Shown here: positions 1 through 9,230 of the stretch, piece after piece
Numbering within the stretch: position 1 is the stretch's first letter
Layout: the number at the start of each line of letters is the position of its first letter
Assembly: GCF_047345485.1 (NCBI RefSeq)
Contig: NZ_JBLFEN010000004.1
Span: forward strand, 372,001-436,000
Length of the DNA stretch: 64,000 nucleotides
Source: Jejuia sp047345485
Lineage (GTDB): Bacteria; Bacteroidota; Bacteroidia; Flavobacteriales; Flavobacteriaceae
Direction of reading: 5' to 3'
The notes under the pieces: generated by a model
What the model was told of the DNA's origin: nothing
Database searches by the model: none
Seen by the model: only the letters and a program-made list of their open reading frames with translations
Made by a program: the position numbers and the translations under genes

Positions 1-1276
1 CTTCAATTTCGATTTCTAGTTGCATGATTTTACGATCTAGAACATCCAATTCTTCTGGTTTAGAATTAATTTCCATACGCATTTTTGCAGCAGCTTCATC
101 CATTAAATCAATCGCTTTATCTGGTAAAAATCTATTAGTAATGTAACGCTCTGATAATTCTACTGCGCCAATAATAGCATCATCCTTAATACGTACTTTA
201 TGGTGTGCTTCGTATTTTTCTTTAATTCCTCTTAATATTGATATAGCACTCTCGGTATCTGGCTCATTTACCATTACTTTTTGGAAACGACGCTCTAAGG
301 CTTTATCTTTTTCAAAATACTTTTGGTATTCGTCCAAAGTAGTAGCACCAATAGCACGCAACTCGCCACGCGCTAAAGCTGGTTTTAAAATGTTAGCAGC
401 ATCCATAGCGCCTTGACCGCCACCAGCACCTACAAGTGTGTGAATTTCGTCTATAAACAATACAATATCACCATCACTAGTAGTTACTTCTTTAATCACT
501 GCTTTTAAGCGTTCTTCAAATTCACCTTTGTATTTAGCGCCTGCGATAAGCGCACCCATATCTAAAGCAAAAATTTGTTTTTCTTTTAAATTTTCTGGTA
601 TATCACCATCAATAATTCTATGCGCTAAGCCTTCGGCAATAGCAGTTTTACCTGTACCTGGTTCTCCTACTAAAATAGGATTGTTTTTAGTACGTCGGGA
701 TAAAATTTGAAGTATTCTGCGTATTTCTTCATCGCGTCCAATTACTGGGTCTAGCTTACCATCTTTTGCTAATTGGTTTAAGTTTTTTGCGTATTTATTA
801 AGCGAATTATAGGTGTCTTCTTGACTTTGCGATGTTACATTTTCTCCCTTTCGTAACTCTTCTATAGCTGCTTTTAAGTCTTTTTCGGTAACGCTTTGGT
901 CTTTTAGCATTTGCGCTATTTTACTGTTTGATTTAAATACAGCTAAAATTAAATGCTCTATAGACACAAAATCGTCCTTTAATTTTTTAGCAATTATAGA
1001 GGCTTCATTTAGAGTTTTTCCAGCATCGCGAGATAGCATGAGTTCGCTACCCGACACTTTTGGGAAACTTTCTAATTGTTTGTCTAAGGCTTGTTGTAGT
1101 ATGGATACGTTTACATTTAATTTTTTTAAAATGAATGGTAATACGTTTTCGTCCACCTCAAAAATACCTTTAACGATGTGTTCGTTTTCAATCTGTTGAT
1201 GCCCAAAACTTTGCGCGACTTGTTGCGCTTGTTGTATGGCTTCTTGCGATTTTATAGTATAATTATTAAAATTCAT
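1..1276 (-). CDS. clpB: ATP-dependent disaggregase ClpB, N-terminal part (cut by window edge)
   Basis: Cytoplasmic AAA+ chaperone that extracts polypeptides from aggregates together with DnaK. About 425 codons are present, starting MNFNNYTIKSQEAIQ. They show the double Clp_N repeat (residues about 5-140), the first nucleotide-binding domain with Walker A GEPGTGKT (Lys210), Walker B VLFIDEIHT and the arginine-finger segment (LERRFQKV). The start of the coiled-coil middle domain (LDRKIMQLEIEIE) is reached at the window edge; that coil distinguishes ClpB from ClpA. The second AAA+ domain lies outside the window. The reading frame is intact. Identification is from sequence similarity and is firm. 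Confidence 0.97.
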   Translation of the reverse strand, partial: MNFNNYTIKSQEAIQQAQQVAQSFGHQQIENEHIVKGIFEVDENVLPFILKKLNVNVSILQQALDKQLESFPKVSGSELMLSRDAGKTLNEASIIAKKLKDDFVSIEHLILAVFKSNSKIAQMLKDQSVTEKDLKAAIEELRKGENVTSQSQEDTYNSLNKYAKNLNQLAKDGKLDPVIGRDEEIRRILQILSRRTKNNPILVGEPGTGKTAIAEGLAHRIIDGDIPENLKEKQIFALDMGALIAGAKYKGEFEERLKAVIKEVTTSDGDIVLFIDEIHTLVGAGGGQGAMDAANILKPALARGELRAIGATTLDEYQKYFEKDKALERRFQKVMVNEPDTESAISILRGIKEKYEAHHKVRIKDDAIIGAVELSERYITNRFLPDKAIDLMDEAAAKMRMEINSKPEELDVLDRKIMQLEIEIE

Positions 1277-1471
1277 TATATGTGTTTTATATTCTTTTTC
1301 GTTAACTTTACGTGATGAGTAAGTCAATTACCTTACCAAATTGAGTAGCGTTTTAATTTGCGACAAAATGTCTTGAATTTCCCTAAGAATAATGACGTTT
1401 AGTCAGTTGTAAGTAGTAGTTAATGTAATCGACTTATAGTAAATATATTAGAGTAAGCACATAACAGTGGA

Positions 1472-1558
1472 GCGTTAGGGATTGTAGTGGATAGCCCACA
1501 GCCCGACGCAGGAGGTGCGAGGACTTGTAACGTAAAGCCCGACCCTTGGGTAACGCCC
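1472..1558 (+). repeat. Dispersed repeat R1, copy 1
   Basis: An 87-bp GC-richer block in an otherwise AT-rich gap. It begins gcgttagggattgtagtgg and ends ggtaacgccc-like (gggtaacgccc), so its ends carry the short inverted motif GCGTTA/TAACGC. It is nearly identical to 58104..58192 and related to the reverse-strand copy 13437..13516 and to fragments at 44611 and 50689. The whole 348-bp gap 1277..1624 holds only this repeat, degenerate R2-like debris near 1395 (taatgacgttta) and presumably the promoters of clpB and ytxJ. Confidence 0.85.
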
Positions 1559-1624
1559 AAAACCGTATATACTAAATGTGTAGAATTTTAGTTTATATTA
1601 AAAAGAAAAATTAATAGCAACAAA

Positions 1625-2014
1625 ATGGGATTATTAGATAAATTATTTGGAGGCGAAAAAGAGAAGCGAGAGGAAAAGGTTTTACCGTGGATTCCTTTAA
1701 ACGATTTGAAACAGCTTGATTATATTAAAAAGAAATCTGCTATAAAAACACAAGTTATTTTTAAACATTCAACACGATGTGGTATTAGTAGCATGGTACA
1801 GCGCCAGTTTATTAGTGAGTATAATTTTAGTGAAAAAGAACTGGATTTATATTACTTAGATATTTTGAGTTATCGCCAAATTTCTGATGAAGTTGGGTAT
1901 AAATTTCAATTAATACACCAATCGCCACAACTTTTAGTGATAAAAAATGGAACGTTGGTGGCCAATGCGTCTCACGGGCAAATTAATCAGGTGGATTTAA
2001 ATAGATTTGTATAA
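1625..2014 (+). CDS. ytxJ: YtxJ-type bacillithiol-system redox protein
   Basis: A 129-aa thioredoxin-fold protein of the YtxJ family (formerly DUF2847), proposed to reduce bacillithiol-mixed disulfides. The family hallmark KHSTRCGISSMV is present with a single Cys52 in a C-x-x-S arrangement, as in monothiol bacilliredoxins, followed by the thioredoxin-fold strand and cis-Pro region (HQSPQLLVIKNG). There is no signal peptide, so it is cytosolic. Presence of YtxJ suggests the cell uses bacillithiol as low-molecular-weight thiol, which is known in Bacteroidota; that is inference. First gene of a tight rightward operon: the next start lies 9 nt after its stop. Confidence 0.88.
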   Translation: MGLLDKLFGGEKEKREEKVLPWIPLNDLKQLDYIKKKSAIKTQVIFKHSTRCGISSMVQRQFISEYNFSEKELDLYYLDILSYRQISDEVGYKFQLIHQSPQLLVIKNGTLVANASHGQINQVDLNRFV

Positions 2015-2023
2015 TTTTTACTT

Positions 2024-2431
2024 TTGAATACCGATTATCTTTTTGTTTACGGCACATTGCAACAGGATTTGAATAATGAGATGTCTCAATTTTTATCGCA
2101 GAATGCTGAAGTTATTGCAAAGGGATGTATTCATGGTAAACTTTACATTATTTCTTGGTTTCCTGGGGCGGTTTTAAGTACTGGTACTGCAAACCGTGTA
2201 TATGGTACTGTTTTTAAGTTACAACATGCTTTTAAAACTTTTAAAGTACTTGATGCGTATGAAGGTTGCGACCTAAGCCAGCCCAATACCAGCTTATTTA
2301 CAAGAGACATTACAACAGTTTTTTTAGAGAATGGTACTTCTGTAGCTGCATGGGTGTATCTTTACAACCAAAATGTAGACCATAAAATACAGATTTTATC
2401 TGGGGATTTTCTAAAAGATGCAAACAGCTAA
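2024..2431 (+). CDS. Gamma-glutamylcyclotransferase (GGCT/AIG2)-like protein
   Basis: A 135-aa GGCT-fold protein. The glycine-containing substrate loop VYGTL (residues 8-12) and the expected catalytic Glu80 in LDAYEGCD are both visible. Family members form 5-oxoproline from gamma-glutamyl dipeptides or gamma-glutamylamines; the substrate here is unknown. The start is TTG at 2024: an in-frame stop at 2012-2014 leaves no ATG upstream, and the motif VYGTL lies only eight residues in, so a later start would cut the domain. It follows ytxJ by 9 nt and its last 14 nt overlap the next gene in another frame, indicating translational coupling. Confidence 0.8.
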   Translation: MNTDYLFVYGTLQQDLNNEMSQFLSQNAEVIAKGCIHGKLYIISWFPGAVLSTGTANRVYGTVFKLQHAFKTFKVLDAYEGCDLSQPNTSLFTRDITTVFLENGTSVAAWVYLYNQNVDHKIQILSGDFLKDANS

Positions 2432-4106
2432 ATTTACCGATACTTTTTTTCATAACCTTACAATTGATTTGGATATAGATGTACCAAAACAATTTACCTT
2501 TCCGTTTTATTATACACCGCACCAATTAAGTGTTTTAGCTGCTGAGGATTTACAGCGTTACTTAGACACACAAACCGATTTTGTACATAATTTTGGATTG
2601 GATGCGAACACTGATGGTATACAAATAGGGAAGATGTTTGGGGTAATGGTGGTGCAAACTACAACCGGAAAGTTGGGGTATTTAGCGGCATTTTCTGGAA
2701 AGTTGGCCGAAAGTAATTACCACAAAGGTTTTGTGCCTACAGTTTTTGATACGCTTAACGAAAATGGATTTTATAAAAAAGGCGAAGCTACATTAAACCA
2801 ACTTAATTGGGATATTACACAATTAGAAAATGCGGAAGCATTAAGGATTGCAAAAGCTGCTTTGGAAGATACGCATAGTACTTTTGAAACCGAGTTACAA
2901 GCGTTTAAACAAGATATAAAAGCGAAAAAAACCGCACGTAAGTTAGAACGCGAAAAAGCTTTGAATACTTTGTCTGAAGTGGCATATAAACGTTTAGATG
3001 AAACGTTAAAACAACAGAGTATTTATTATCATTTTCGTTTGAAGGATTTAAAACAAGAAGGAGAAGCTAAAATTGCAAAAGCCACAGCTAATTTAAATAC
3101 GCTTACACAACCTATTGAAGCACTTAAAGCTAAACGTGCTAAACTTTCTGCATCTCTACAAAAGCGGTTACACGCACAATATCGGTTTTTAAATGCTGAA
3201 GGCAAAACTAAAGATTTACTAGATATTTTTAATGATGCTAGGGTGCCACCACCTGCAGGTTCGGGAGAATGTGCTGCACCAAAATTATTTCAATACGCTT
3301 ATGAGAACCAATTGAAACCTATTGCTATGGCAGAATTTTGGTGGGGCGCTTCACCAAAATCTGAAGTACGCAAGCATAAACAATACTACCCATCTTGCCG
3401 TAGTAAATGCGAACCTATTTTAGGCCACATGATGCAAGGTTTAGATGTAGAGGCTAACCCAATACAAATAATTACAGAGCATAAAGCAGCACTAGATATT
3501 GTTTATGAAGATGACTATTTGTTATTAGTAAACAAACCGCCTGAGTTTTTATCGGTGCCTGGGAAGCATATTACAGCATCTGTACTTACACGAATGAAAC
3601 GCTATTTGCCAAAAGCCAAAGGGCCGCTATTGGTGCATAGATTAGATATGTCTACCTCTGGATTGTTGCTAATAGCTAAAAACGAAAAAACACATAAAAA
3701 TTTACAAAAACAGTTTATAGCACGTAGTATTAAAAAACGCTATGTGGCGATTTTGGATGGCGAAATTTCTGCGAAAACAGGTATTATTGATTTGCCATTG
3801 CGAGTAGATTTAGATAACCGTCCGCAACAATTAGTATGTTACGAGCATGGTAAACCTGCCAAAACTAGATATGAAGTTGTTGGTGTTGAAAATGGTAAAA
3901 CTAGAATTCACTTTTATCCTATTTCTGGACGTACCCACCAATTGCGTGTGCATGCGGCGCATGTAGATGGGTTACATACGCCAATTCTTGGTGACGATTT
4001 ATATGGTGTTAAAGGCGAACGTTTACATTTGCATGCAGAAAAACTCACATTTACGCACCCTGTAACATTTAAAGTTTTAGAGGTCCTTTGTGAAGCTCCT
4101 TTTTAA
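2418..4106 (+). CDS. RluA-family RNA pseudouridine synthase with long N-terminal extension
   Basis: 562 aa. The C-terminal third is an RluA-type catalytic domain: HRLDMSTSGLLL with catalytic Asp410, then RTHQLRVHAAHVDG and LHLHAEKL. The first ~340 residues are family-specific: an N-terminal globular part, a charged coiled-coil stretch (about residues 155-245) and a conserved segment with PPPAGSGECAAPKLFQYA. This large architecture is typical of Bacteroidota RluA-like proteins and is about twice the length of E. coli RluA, so the RNA target cannot be deduced. It probably isomerises uridines in rRNA or tRNA. The ATG at 2418 overlaps the GGCT gene, so it is the last gene of the ytxJ operon. Confidence 0.88.
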   Translation: MQTAKFTDTFFHNLTIDLDIDVPKQFTFPFYYTPHQLSVLAAEDLQRYLDTQTDFVHNFGLDANTDGIQIGKMFGVMVVQTTTGKLGYLAAFSGKLAESNYHKGFVPTVFDTLNENGFYKKGEATLNQLNWDITQLENAEALRIAKAALEDTHSTFETELQAFKQDIKAKKTARKLEREKALNTLSEVAYKRLDETLKQQSIYYHFRLKDLKQEGEAKIAKATANLNTLTQPIEALKAKRAKLSASLQKRLHAQYRFLNAEGKTKDLLDIFNDARVPPPAGSGECAAPKLFQYAYENQLKPIAMAEFWWGASPKSEVRKHKQYYPSCRSKCEPILGHMMQGLDVEANPIQIITEHKAALDIVYEDDYLLLVNKPPEFLSVPGKHITASVLTRMKRYLPKAKGPLLVHRLDMSTSGLLLIAKNEKTHKNLQKQFIARSIKKRYVAILDGEISAKTGIIDLPLRVDLDNRPQQLVCYEHGKPAKTRYEVVGVENGKTRIHFYPISGRTHQLRVHAAHVDGLHTPILGDDLYGVKGERLHLHAEKLTFTHPVTFKVLEVLCEAPF

Positions 4107-4274
4107 TAATTACAAACACGTATTGTGATATTTAAATTGTTGATTTTATGTGTTTTACAATATAAAAGGTTATTCGTCGAAAAACACTCTACTTATTTAA
4201 TCACTATACATCGTTCTTTAGCTTAAAATTCACAAATGTGTTATCTTTAAGCTATTATTTTTAACCCTACTATA

Positions 4275-6233
4275 ATGAATTTAAAATTACTTTTTGGAGT
4301 TCTTCTGTTTAACGTATCAATAGCATTAGCCCAAACAATAGATATTAGATATAATCAGTTAGGTTATTTTAGTACTAGAGAAAAAACTATTAGTCTTAAC
4401 TCAGCAAGTAACTTTTCACCCCAATCTTTTTCGGTGTTAGATGCTAATGATAATGTAGTGCTTTCTGGTACTTCAGAGGTGGTTAGATTTTGGTCTGATG
4501 CTCAAGAATATGTATCAAAAGTGGATGTTTCTGAAATTTCTACAACAGGAGTTTACAGACTTCAAATAAATAATAGTGAAGTAAACTTTAATGTAGGTAC
4601 TGATATATACGAATCTATTTCAAGCGCAAGCTTAAAATACTATTATTTTAATAGGGCTTCTACAGTTATTTCATCAACTTACGGAGGTGTGCATGCAAGA
4701 TCTATGGGGCATCCAGATACTAATGTAAGGGTACATAGTTCAGCAGCATCAGCATCACGACCAACAAATACTGTAATATCATCACCAAAAGGATGGTATG
4801 ATGCAGGAGATTATAACAAATATATAGTAAACAGTGGTATTTCAACATATACACTTTTAGCAGCTTTTGAGCATTTTGATACGTACTACAAGAGTAAAAC
4901 ACTTAATATTCCAGAAACAGGTGGTACGTTACCAGATGTGTTAGACGAAGTAAAATGGAATTTAGATTGGATGTTAACAATGCAAGAACCCGCTGATGGT
5001 GCTGTATATCATAAACTTACAGGATTAAATTTTTCTGGTAGAATAATGCCAAATAATTATAATGCGCAACGTTATGTAGTTGGTAAAAGTACTTCTGCAG
5101 CACTAAATTTTGCAGCGGTTATGGCTGTAGCTTCTAGAGTTTATGCTGAATATGAGACTGAATTACCAGGATATAGCGCTACTCTTTTAAATGCAGCAGA
5201 AGCTGCTTATGCATGGGCAGAAGCTAACCCAACTCAATATTTTACAAACCCTTCGGATGTTAGAACGGGTGAATATGGTGATGGTAATGTTACCGATGAA
5301 TTTCAATGGGCTGCTGTAGAGTTATTTGTTACCACAGGAAATACTGACTATAGTAACGATATTAACATATTTAGTATTGGTAATGGTACTCCTAGTTGGC
5401 AGTATACTGCCCCATTAGCGTTAATATCAATATTACATCACGATACCGTATTTTCTTCAAATATTAGTAATACCGCCAGAAGTACGTTTTTAAATACTGC
5501 TAATACGCTAAAAAATGGCGTAGAAAATGGAGCTATGAATATTACTATGGGTACTTCTAATTTCGATTATGTGTGGGGTAGTAACGGTGTAGCTGCAAAT
5601 CAAGTGGTTTTATTAATTAGGGCTTATGAGTTAACTGATGATGAATCCTTTTTAGATGCTGCTTATGTAGCTATGGATTATTTGTTTGGAAGAAACGGAA
5701 CAGGGTATAGTTATGTAACAGGGTTTGGAGATGTATCTACAACTTTCCCTCATCACAGAGTCTCGGATGCCGATGGCGTTGCAGCACCAGTACCAGGAAT
5801 GCTAAGTGGTGGTCCTAATCCAGGAAGGCAAGATGGTTGCTCTGGTTATATAAATACATCGAATGCTGGATCTTATGTTGACGATTGGTGTTCTTACGCT
5901 TCAAATGAAGTGACCATTAACTGGAATGCGCCATTAGCTTATGCCGTAAATGCTTTAAATTTCTATCAAAATAATGCAGCATTAAGTACAGAAGATTTTA
6001 GTTTGTCGCCTTCTAATGCTGTAGTGATATATCCAAATCCAACACAAGGCCAATTCAACATAAAGTCTTCAAAAACCATTACATCAGTAGTGATTTATGA
6101 TATGCTTGGGCAAATAGTACACACATCTACCACAACACAATTAAATTTAACTAACTTTAAAAGTGGTTTATATGTCTTAAAAATCACTAATACAGATAAT
6201 GAAATAGATATTAAGAATATAATAAAACAATAA
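4275..6233 (+). CDS. Secreted GH9 endoglucanase-like enzyme with T9SS type A sorting domain
   Basis: 652 aa. Signal peptide 1-19 (ends ALAQ), an N-terminal Ig-like CelD_N domain (about 20-105, starting IDIRYNQLGYF), then a GH9 (alpha/alpha)6 barrel. Catalytic landmarks are all visible: WYDAGDYNKY with Asp176 and Asp179 (water activation/base), His493-His494-Arg495 (HHR) with following GMLSGGPNP, and the acid Glu545 in NEVTINWNAPL. Residues about 580-652 are a type A sorting domain (VIYPNPTQGQFNI ... GLYVLKI) that sends the protein through T9SS to the cell surface. Likely cleaves beta-1,4-glucans or related polymers; substrate is inferred. Followed by a colinear paralog at 6459, a tandem duplication. 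Confidence 0.93.
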   Translation: MNLKLLFGVLLFNVSIALAQTIDIRYNQLGYFSTREKTISLNSASNFSPQSFSVLDANDNVVLSGTSEVVRFWSDAQEYVSKVDVSEISTTGVYRLQINNSEVNFNVGTDIYESISSASLKYYYFNRASTVISSTYGGVHARSMGHPDTNVRVHSSAASASRPTNTVISSPKGWYDAGDYNKYIVNSGISTYTLLAAFEHFDTYYKSKTLNIPETGGTLPDVLDEVKWNLDWMLTMQEPADGAVYHKLTGLNFSGRIMPNNYNAQRYVVGKSTSAALNFAAVMAVASRVYAEYETELPGYSATLLNAAEAAYAWAEANPTQYFTNPSDVRTGEYGDGNVTDEFQWAAVELFVTTGNTDYSNDINIFSIGNGTPSWQYTAPLALISILHHDTVFSSNISNTARSTFLNTANTLKNGVENGAMNITMGTSNFDYVWGSNGVAANQVVLLIRAYELTDDESFLDAAYVAMDYLFGRNGTGYSYVTGFGDVSTTFPHHRVSDADGVAAPVPGMLSGGPNPGRQDGCSGYINTSNAGSYVDDWCSYASNEVTINWNAPLAYAVNALNFYQNNAALSTEDFSLSPSNAVVIYPNPTQGQFNIKSSKTITSVVIYDMLGQIVHTSTTTQLNLTNFKSGLYVLKITNTDNEIDIKNIIKQ

Positions 6234-6397
6234 AAATAAGAATATGTCTAATATCACTATTAAGTTTTAGTTATACATATGTATTTTTAAATTTAAGATT
6301 ATTTAAGATTAATTCTTCTCAATGATAACGTACCTGTATATAATTAAATCTCATTTCTCACAATTACCATTTTAATTATAGAGCCACACGATTTTAG

Positions 6398-6405
6398 TAT
6401 ATTTG
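6398..6405 (+). promoter_or_regulatory. Promoter -7 box of second GH9 gene
   Basis: tatatttg is a perfect match to the Bacteroidota -7 consensus TAnnTTTG and lies about 53 bp before the ATG at 6459. No clear -33 TTG is seen at the right distance. The first GH9 gene has a one-mismatch equivalent (tatcttta, 4242-4249), so the two copies have separate promoters. Confidence 0.55.
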
Positions 6406-6458
6406 CAATCTTTAAACTATTAATTGTCAGTATCAATACATATTAAAAATCTATTATA

Positions 6459-8168
6459 ATGAAACTAAAATTAAGTATTACACTAGTATTATTTAATGTA
6501 CTAATTTGTGTATCTCAAACTATAGATATAAGGTACAACCAATTAGGGTATTTTAATAATAGATCTAAAATTATCAGTTTAACATCAGGTGATAACTTTT
6601 CACCACAATCCTTTAATGTTTTAGATGCTAATGATGCTATAGTACTTTCTGGAACTTCTAAGTTGGCTACATATTGGGCTGATGCACAAGTATATGTATC
6701 ACAAGCCGATATATCCGCTATAAATACCGCTGGTGTTTATACGTTTAAATCTGCTAATAAAGAAGTGTCTTTTACAGTGGGCACCGATATTTATAAATCT
6801 ATTTCTAGTGCAAGTTTAAAATACTACTATTACAGTAGAGCTTCCACAGCTATTCCAAAAAAATATGGTGGTGTTTATGCAAGACCTATGGGGCATCCTG
6901 ACACTAATGCGCGTGTTCATAGTTCTGCAGCATCAGCGTCAAGACCTGTAAACACTGTAATTTCATCACCAAAAGGGTGGTATGATGCTGGCGATTACAA
7001 TAAATATATAGTAAACAGCGGTATTTCAACATATACACTTTTAGCAGCTTTTGAGCATTTTGATACGTACTATAAAAGTAAAACACTAAATATTCCTGAA
7101 ACAGGAGGTGATGTACCAGACGTACTCGATGAAATAAAATGGAATTTAGATTGGATGCTTACTATGCAAGAGCCAAGCGACGGCGGTGTGTACCATAAGC
7201 TTACAGGATTAAATTTTTCCAACAAAATTATGCCAGAGAACTACAAGTCACAACGTTATGTAGTTGGTAAAAGTACTGCTGCAGCATTAAATTTTGCTGC
7301 GGTTATGGCAGTAGCATCTAGAATTTACGCAAATTACGAAACAGCACTACCAGAATACAGTACCACGCTTTTAGAAGCAGCAGAGACTGCTTATACATGG
7401 GCAAAAGCTAACCCTAAAGTATATTTTACAAACCCTAAAGATGTAACAACTGGTGAGTATGGTGATAACAATGTTGCAGACGAATTTGAATGGGCTGCCG
7501 TAGAGTTATTTATTACTACTAAAAAAACAGAATACAATAAAGCTATTAAAGTATCAAATATTGATAATAAAGTACCTGGTTGGCGATATACAGATGGTTT
7601 AGCGTTAATATCTATGTTGTATCATAAAACGTTGTTTCCTTCAAACACTATTACTAGTGCTAAAAACTCGTTTTTAAGTACAGCAGATAAAATAAAGCAT
7701 CAAGTAGAACATTCAGCGATGCATATATCTATGGGAATTGATGATAAAGATTATACTTGGGGCAGTAATGCTGTAGCAGCAAACCAAATACTACTATTAA
7801 TTAGAGCTTATGAGTTTACTAAAACTAATGCTTATTTAGATGCTGCTTATACTGCTATGGATTATCTATTAGGTAGAAATGGCACAGGATTTTGTTATGT
7901 TACAGGCTTTGGAGATATGCCTACTACATATCCGCATCATAGAATATCAGAGGAAGATGGTATTGAGGCACCAATTCCTGGTATGTTATCTGGTGGTCCT
8001 AACCCTGCGAGGCAGGATAAGTGTTCTGGTTATTTAAATACATCTAAGGCGGGTTCTTATGTAGATGCATGGTGTTCCTTCGCTTCAAACGAAGTAGCTA
8101 TTAATTGGAATGCACCATTGGCTTATACTTTAAATGCTTTAAATTTTTATGGGAATACTGCTCCATAA
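6459..8168 (+). CDS. Secreted GH9 endoglucanase-like enzyme lacking a sorting domain
   Basis: 569 aa, a close paralog of the preceding gene. Signal peptide 1-19 (ICVSQ), CelD_N Ig-like domain, GH9 barrel. The key residues fall at exactly the same positions as in the neighbour: Asp176 and Asp179 in WYDAGDYNKY and acid Glu545 in NEVAINWNAPL, so the catalytic parts have no net length difference. The protein stops at FYGNTAP, about 10 residues after the barrel; the T9SS type A domain of the first copy is absent, with no recognisable CTD remnant downstream. It is therefore predicted to be periplasmic, or exported another way, while its twin is surface-sorted. Catalysis is expected to be intact. 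Confidence 0.92.
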   Translation: MKLKLSITLVLFNVLICVSQTIDIRYNQLGYFNNRSKIISLTSGDNFSPQSFNVLDANDAIVLSGTSKLATYWADAQVYVSQADISAINTAGVYTFKSANKEVSFTVGTDIYKSISSASLKYYYYSRASTAIPKKYGGVYARPMGHPDTNARVHSSAASASRPVNTVISSPKGWYDAGDYNKYIVNSGISTYTLLAAFEHFDTYYKSKTLNIPETGGDVPDVLDEIKWNLDWMLTMQEPSDGGVYHKLTGLNFSNKIMPENYKSQRYVVGKSTAAALNFAAVMAVASRIYANYETALPEYSTTLLEAAETAYTWAKANPKVYFTNPKDVTTGEYGDNNVADEFEWAAVELFITTKKTEYNKAIKVSNIDNKVPGWRYTDGLALISMLYHKTLFPSNTITSAKNSFLSTADKIKHQVEHSAMHISMGIDDKDYTWGSNAVAANQILLLIRAYEFTKTNAYLDAAYTAMDYLLGRNGTGFCYVTGFGDMPTTYPHHRISEEDGIEAPIPGMLSGGPNPARQDKCSGYLNTSKAGSYVDAWCSFASNEVAINWNAPLAYTLNALNFYGNTAP

Positions 8169-8474
8169 GGTTTTAGGAGATGTATTATTTAAATTTTGCG
8201 ACGGTAGTAAAGCCATCTTTTTAATTATGTTTTGCGTTTGTCTTTTTGTTGATAAATACGTGTAAGTACGTATAGATTTTTTGGTGCGAAAATTCTAATT
8301 TCGCTTATCGAACGATATAGTGCATTAAAACGAAATTGTATCTAAATTATTGGTGCTAAATTGAACTTAACAAAATCAACGATTGACATGAATGTCGTAA
8401 AAATGTCGTATTTAAACCGTTATCAAGATGATAGTTTCATAATTAGTTTTGACAAAAAGTAAACGATATTAATT
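8169..8474 (+). other. 306-bp gap before the XRE regulator
   Basis: No coding potential seen. It holds a small hairpin-like sequence near 8286-8304 (gcgaaaatt ... aatttcgc), the short direct repeat tggtgctaa at 8351 that recurs at 9052 just after the next gene, and the operator-like repeats listed separately. Confidence 0.5.
8385..8410 (+). promoter_or_regulatory. Operator-like repeats upstream of XRE regulator
   Basis: gacat-ga-atgtc (8385-8396) is a 5-bp inverted repeat, and atgtcgta occurs twice, at 8392 and 8403, exactly 11 bp apart (one helical turn). This lies 65-90 bp upstream of the regulator start at 8475, a plausible autoregulatory site. This is inference from pattern only. Confidence 0.3.
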
Positions 8475-9050
8475 ATGAATGAAATTGGAAAAAAAATTAG
8501 AGATGTTAGAAAGAAAAAAGGTCTATCTCAAGAAGAGTTAGCTGAATCTGCTAAAATTAATTTGAGAACTATTCAACGGATTGAAAATTATGAAAGTGAA
8601 CCGAGAGGAAAAACTCTGAATTTAATTTGCCAAGTTTTAGACTTAAATACAGAAGACATTCTAGATTACGGAAAAAAAACTGACAGAAGCTATTTAGCTT
8701 ACTTTCATTTATCTGTATTATTTGGTCTTATTATTCCAACAGGTAATATAGTACTTCCATTTATCTTATGGGTAACGAAGAAAGATAAAATAATTCATTT
8801 GAAGGATATTGGAGCTAATCTTTTGAATTTTCAAATTATTTGGACTCTACTTGCTTTTTTTGTGTTGATAATCGGAGCATTTTTAAAAATTATACATTTA
8901 GATATTGGACCAGGAAGTTTAATACTGTCACTATATTTCTGGCTTTTTCTTTATCTTTTAAATATCATTTTACCAATAATCTTTGCAATCAAAGTTAACA
9001 AAGGAAAAATAGGAAACTTTTATCCGAACATAATAAAATTAATAAAATGA
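8475..9050 (+). CDS. XRE-family HTH regulator fused to DUF4870-like membrane domain
   Basis: 191 aa. Residues 1-62 are a Cro/CI-type helix-turn-helix (IGKKIRDVRKKKGLSQEELAESAKINLRTIQRIE). Residues about 70-190 hold three to four hydrophobic helices in a DUF4870-like pattern (LAYFHLSVLFGLIIPTGN, then a KKD loop and NLLNFQIIW). A DNA-binding head on a membrane module suggests a membrane-tethered transcription factor; ligand and targets are unknown. The family is common in Flavobacteriaceae. It lies alone between tggtgctaa direct repeats in a repeat-rich patch, so may be recently acquired. Confidence 0.82.
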   Translation: MNEIGKKIRDVRKKKGLSQEELAESAKINLRTIQRIENYESEPRGKTLNLICQVLDLNTEDILDYGKKTDRSYLAYFHLSVLFGLIIPTGNIVLPFILWVTKKDKIIHLKDIGANLLNFQIIWTLLAFFVLIIGAFLKIIHLDIGPGSLILSLYFWLFLYLLNIILPIIFAIKVNKGKIGNFYPNIIKLIK

Positions 9051-9101
9051 CTGGTGCTAACATCATATTAAAATAATTACCGTTTAGTGCTTAAATAAAG
9101 A

Positions 9102-9230
9102 CTACTTAAGTCGTTCTCTTCTACAGTAATGACGTTAATGGGTTTGCCTTTTTGTTGTTTAAGATTACTTCGGTCGTTCTTTCTTTGTAATGAGGCTAAT
9201 GGATTTGTTCTTGGATTTTTTATGAAAATT
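9102..9230 (+). repeat. Two tandem partial copies of repeat R2
   Basis: Two right-half copies of the R2 element precede the full copy at 9231. Copy 1 covers about 9102-9145 (gactacttaagtcgttctc ... taatgacgtta), copy 2 about 9152-9215 (agattacttcggtcgttc ... taatgaggcta, then ggatttgttcttgg). Each matches the right end of the full element (gattacttcggtcatgctt ... gtaatgacgttaagg). An open frame at 9129..9401 runs through these repeats and is not a gene. Confidence 0.7.
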
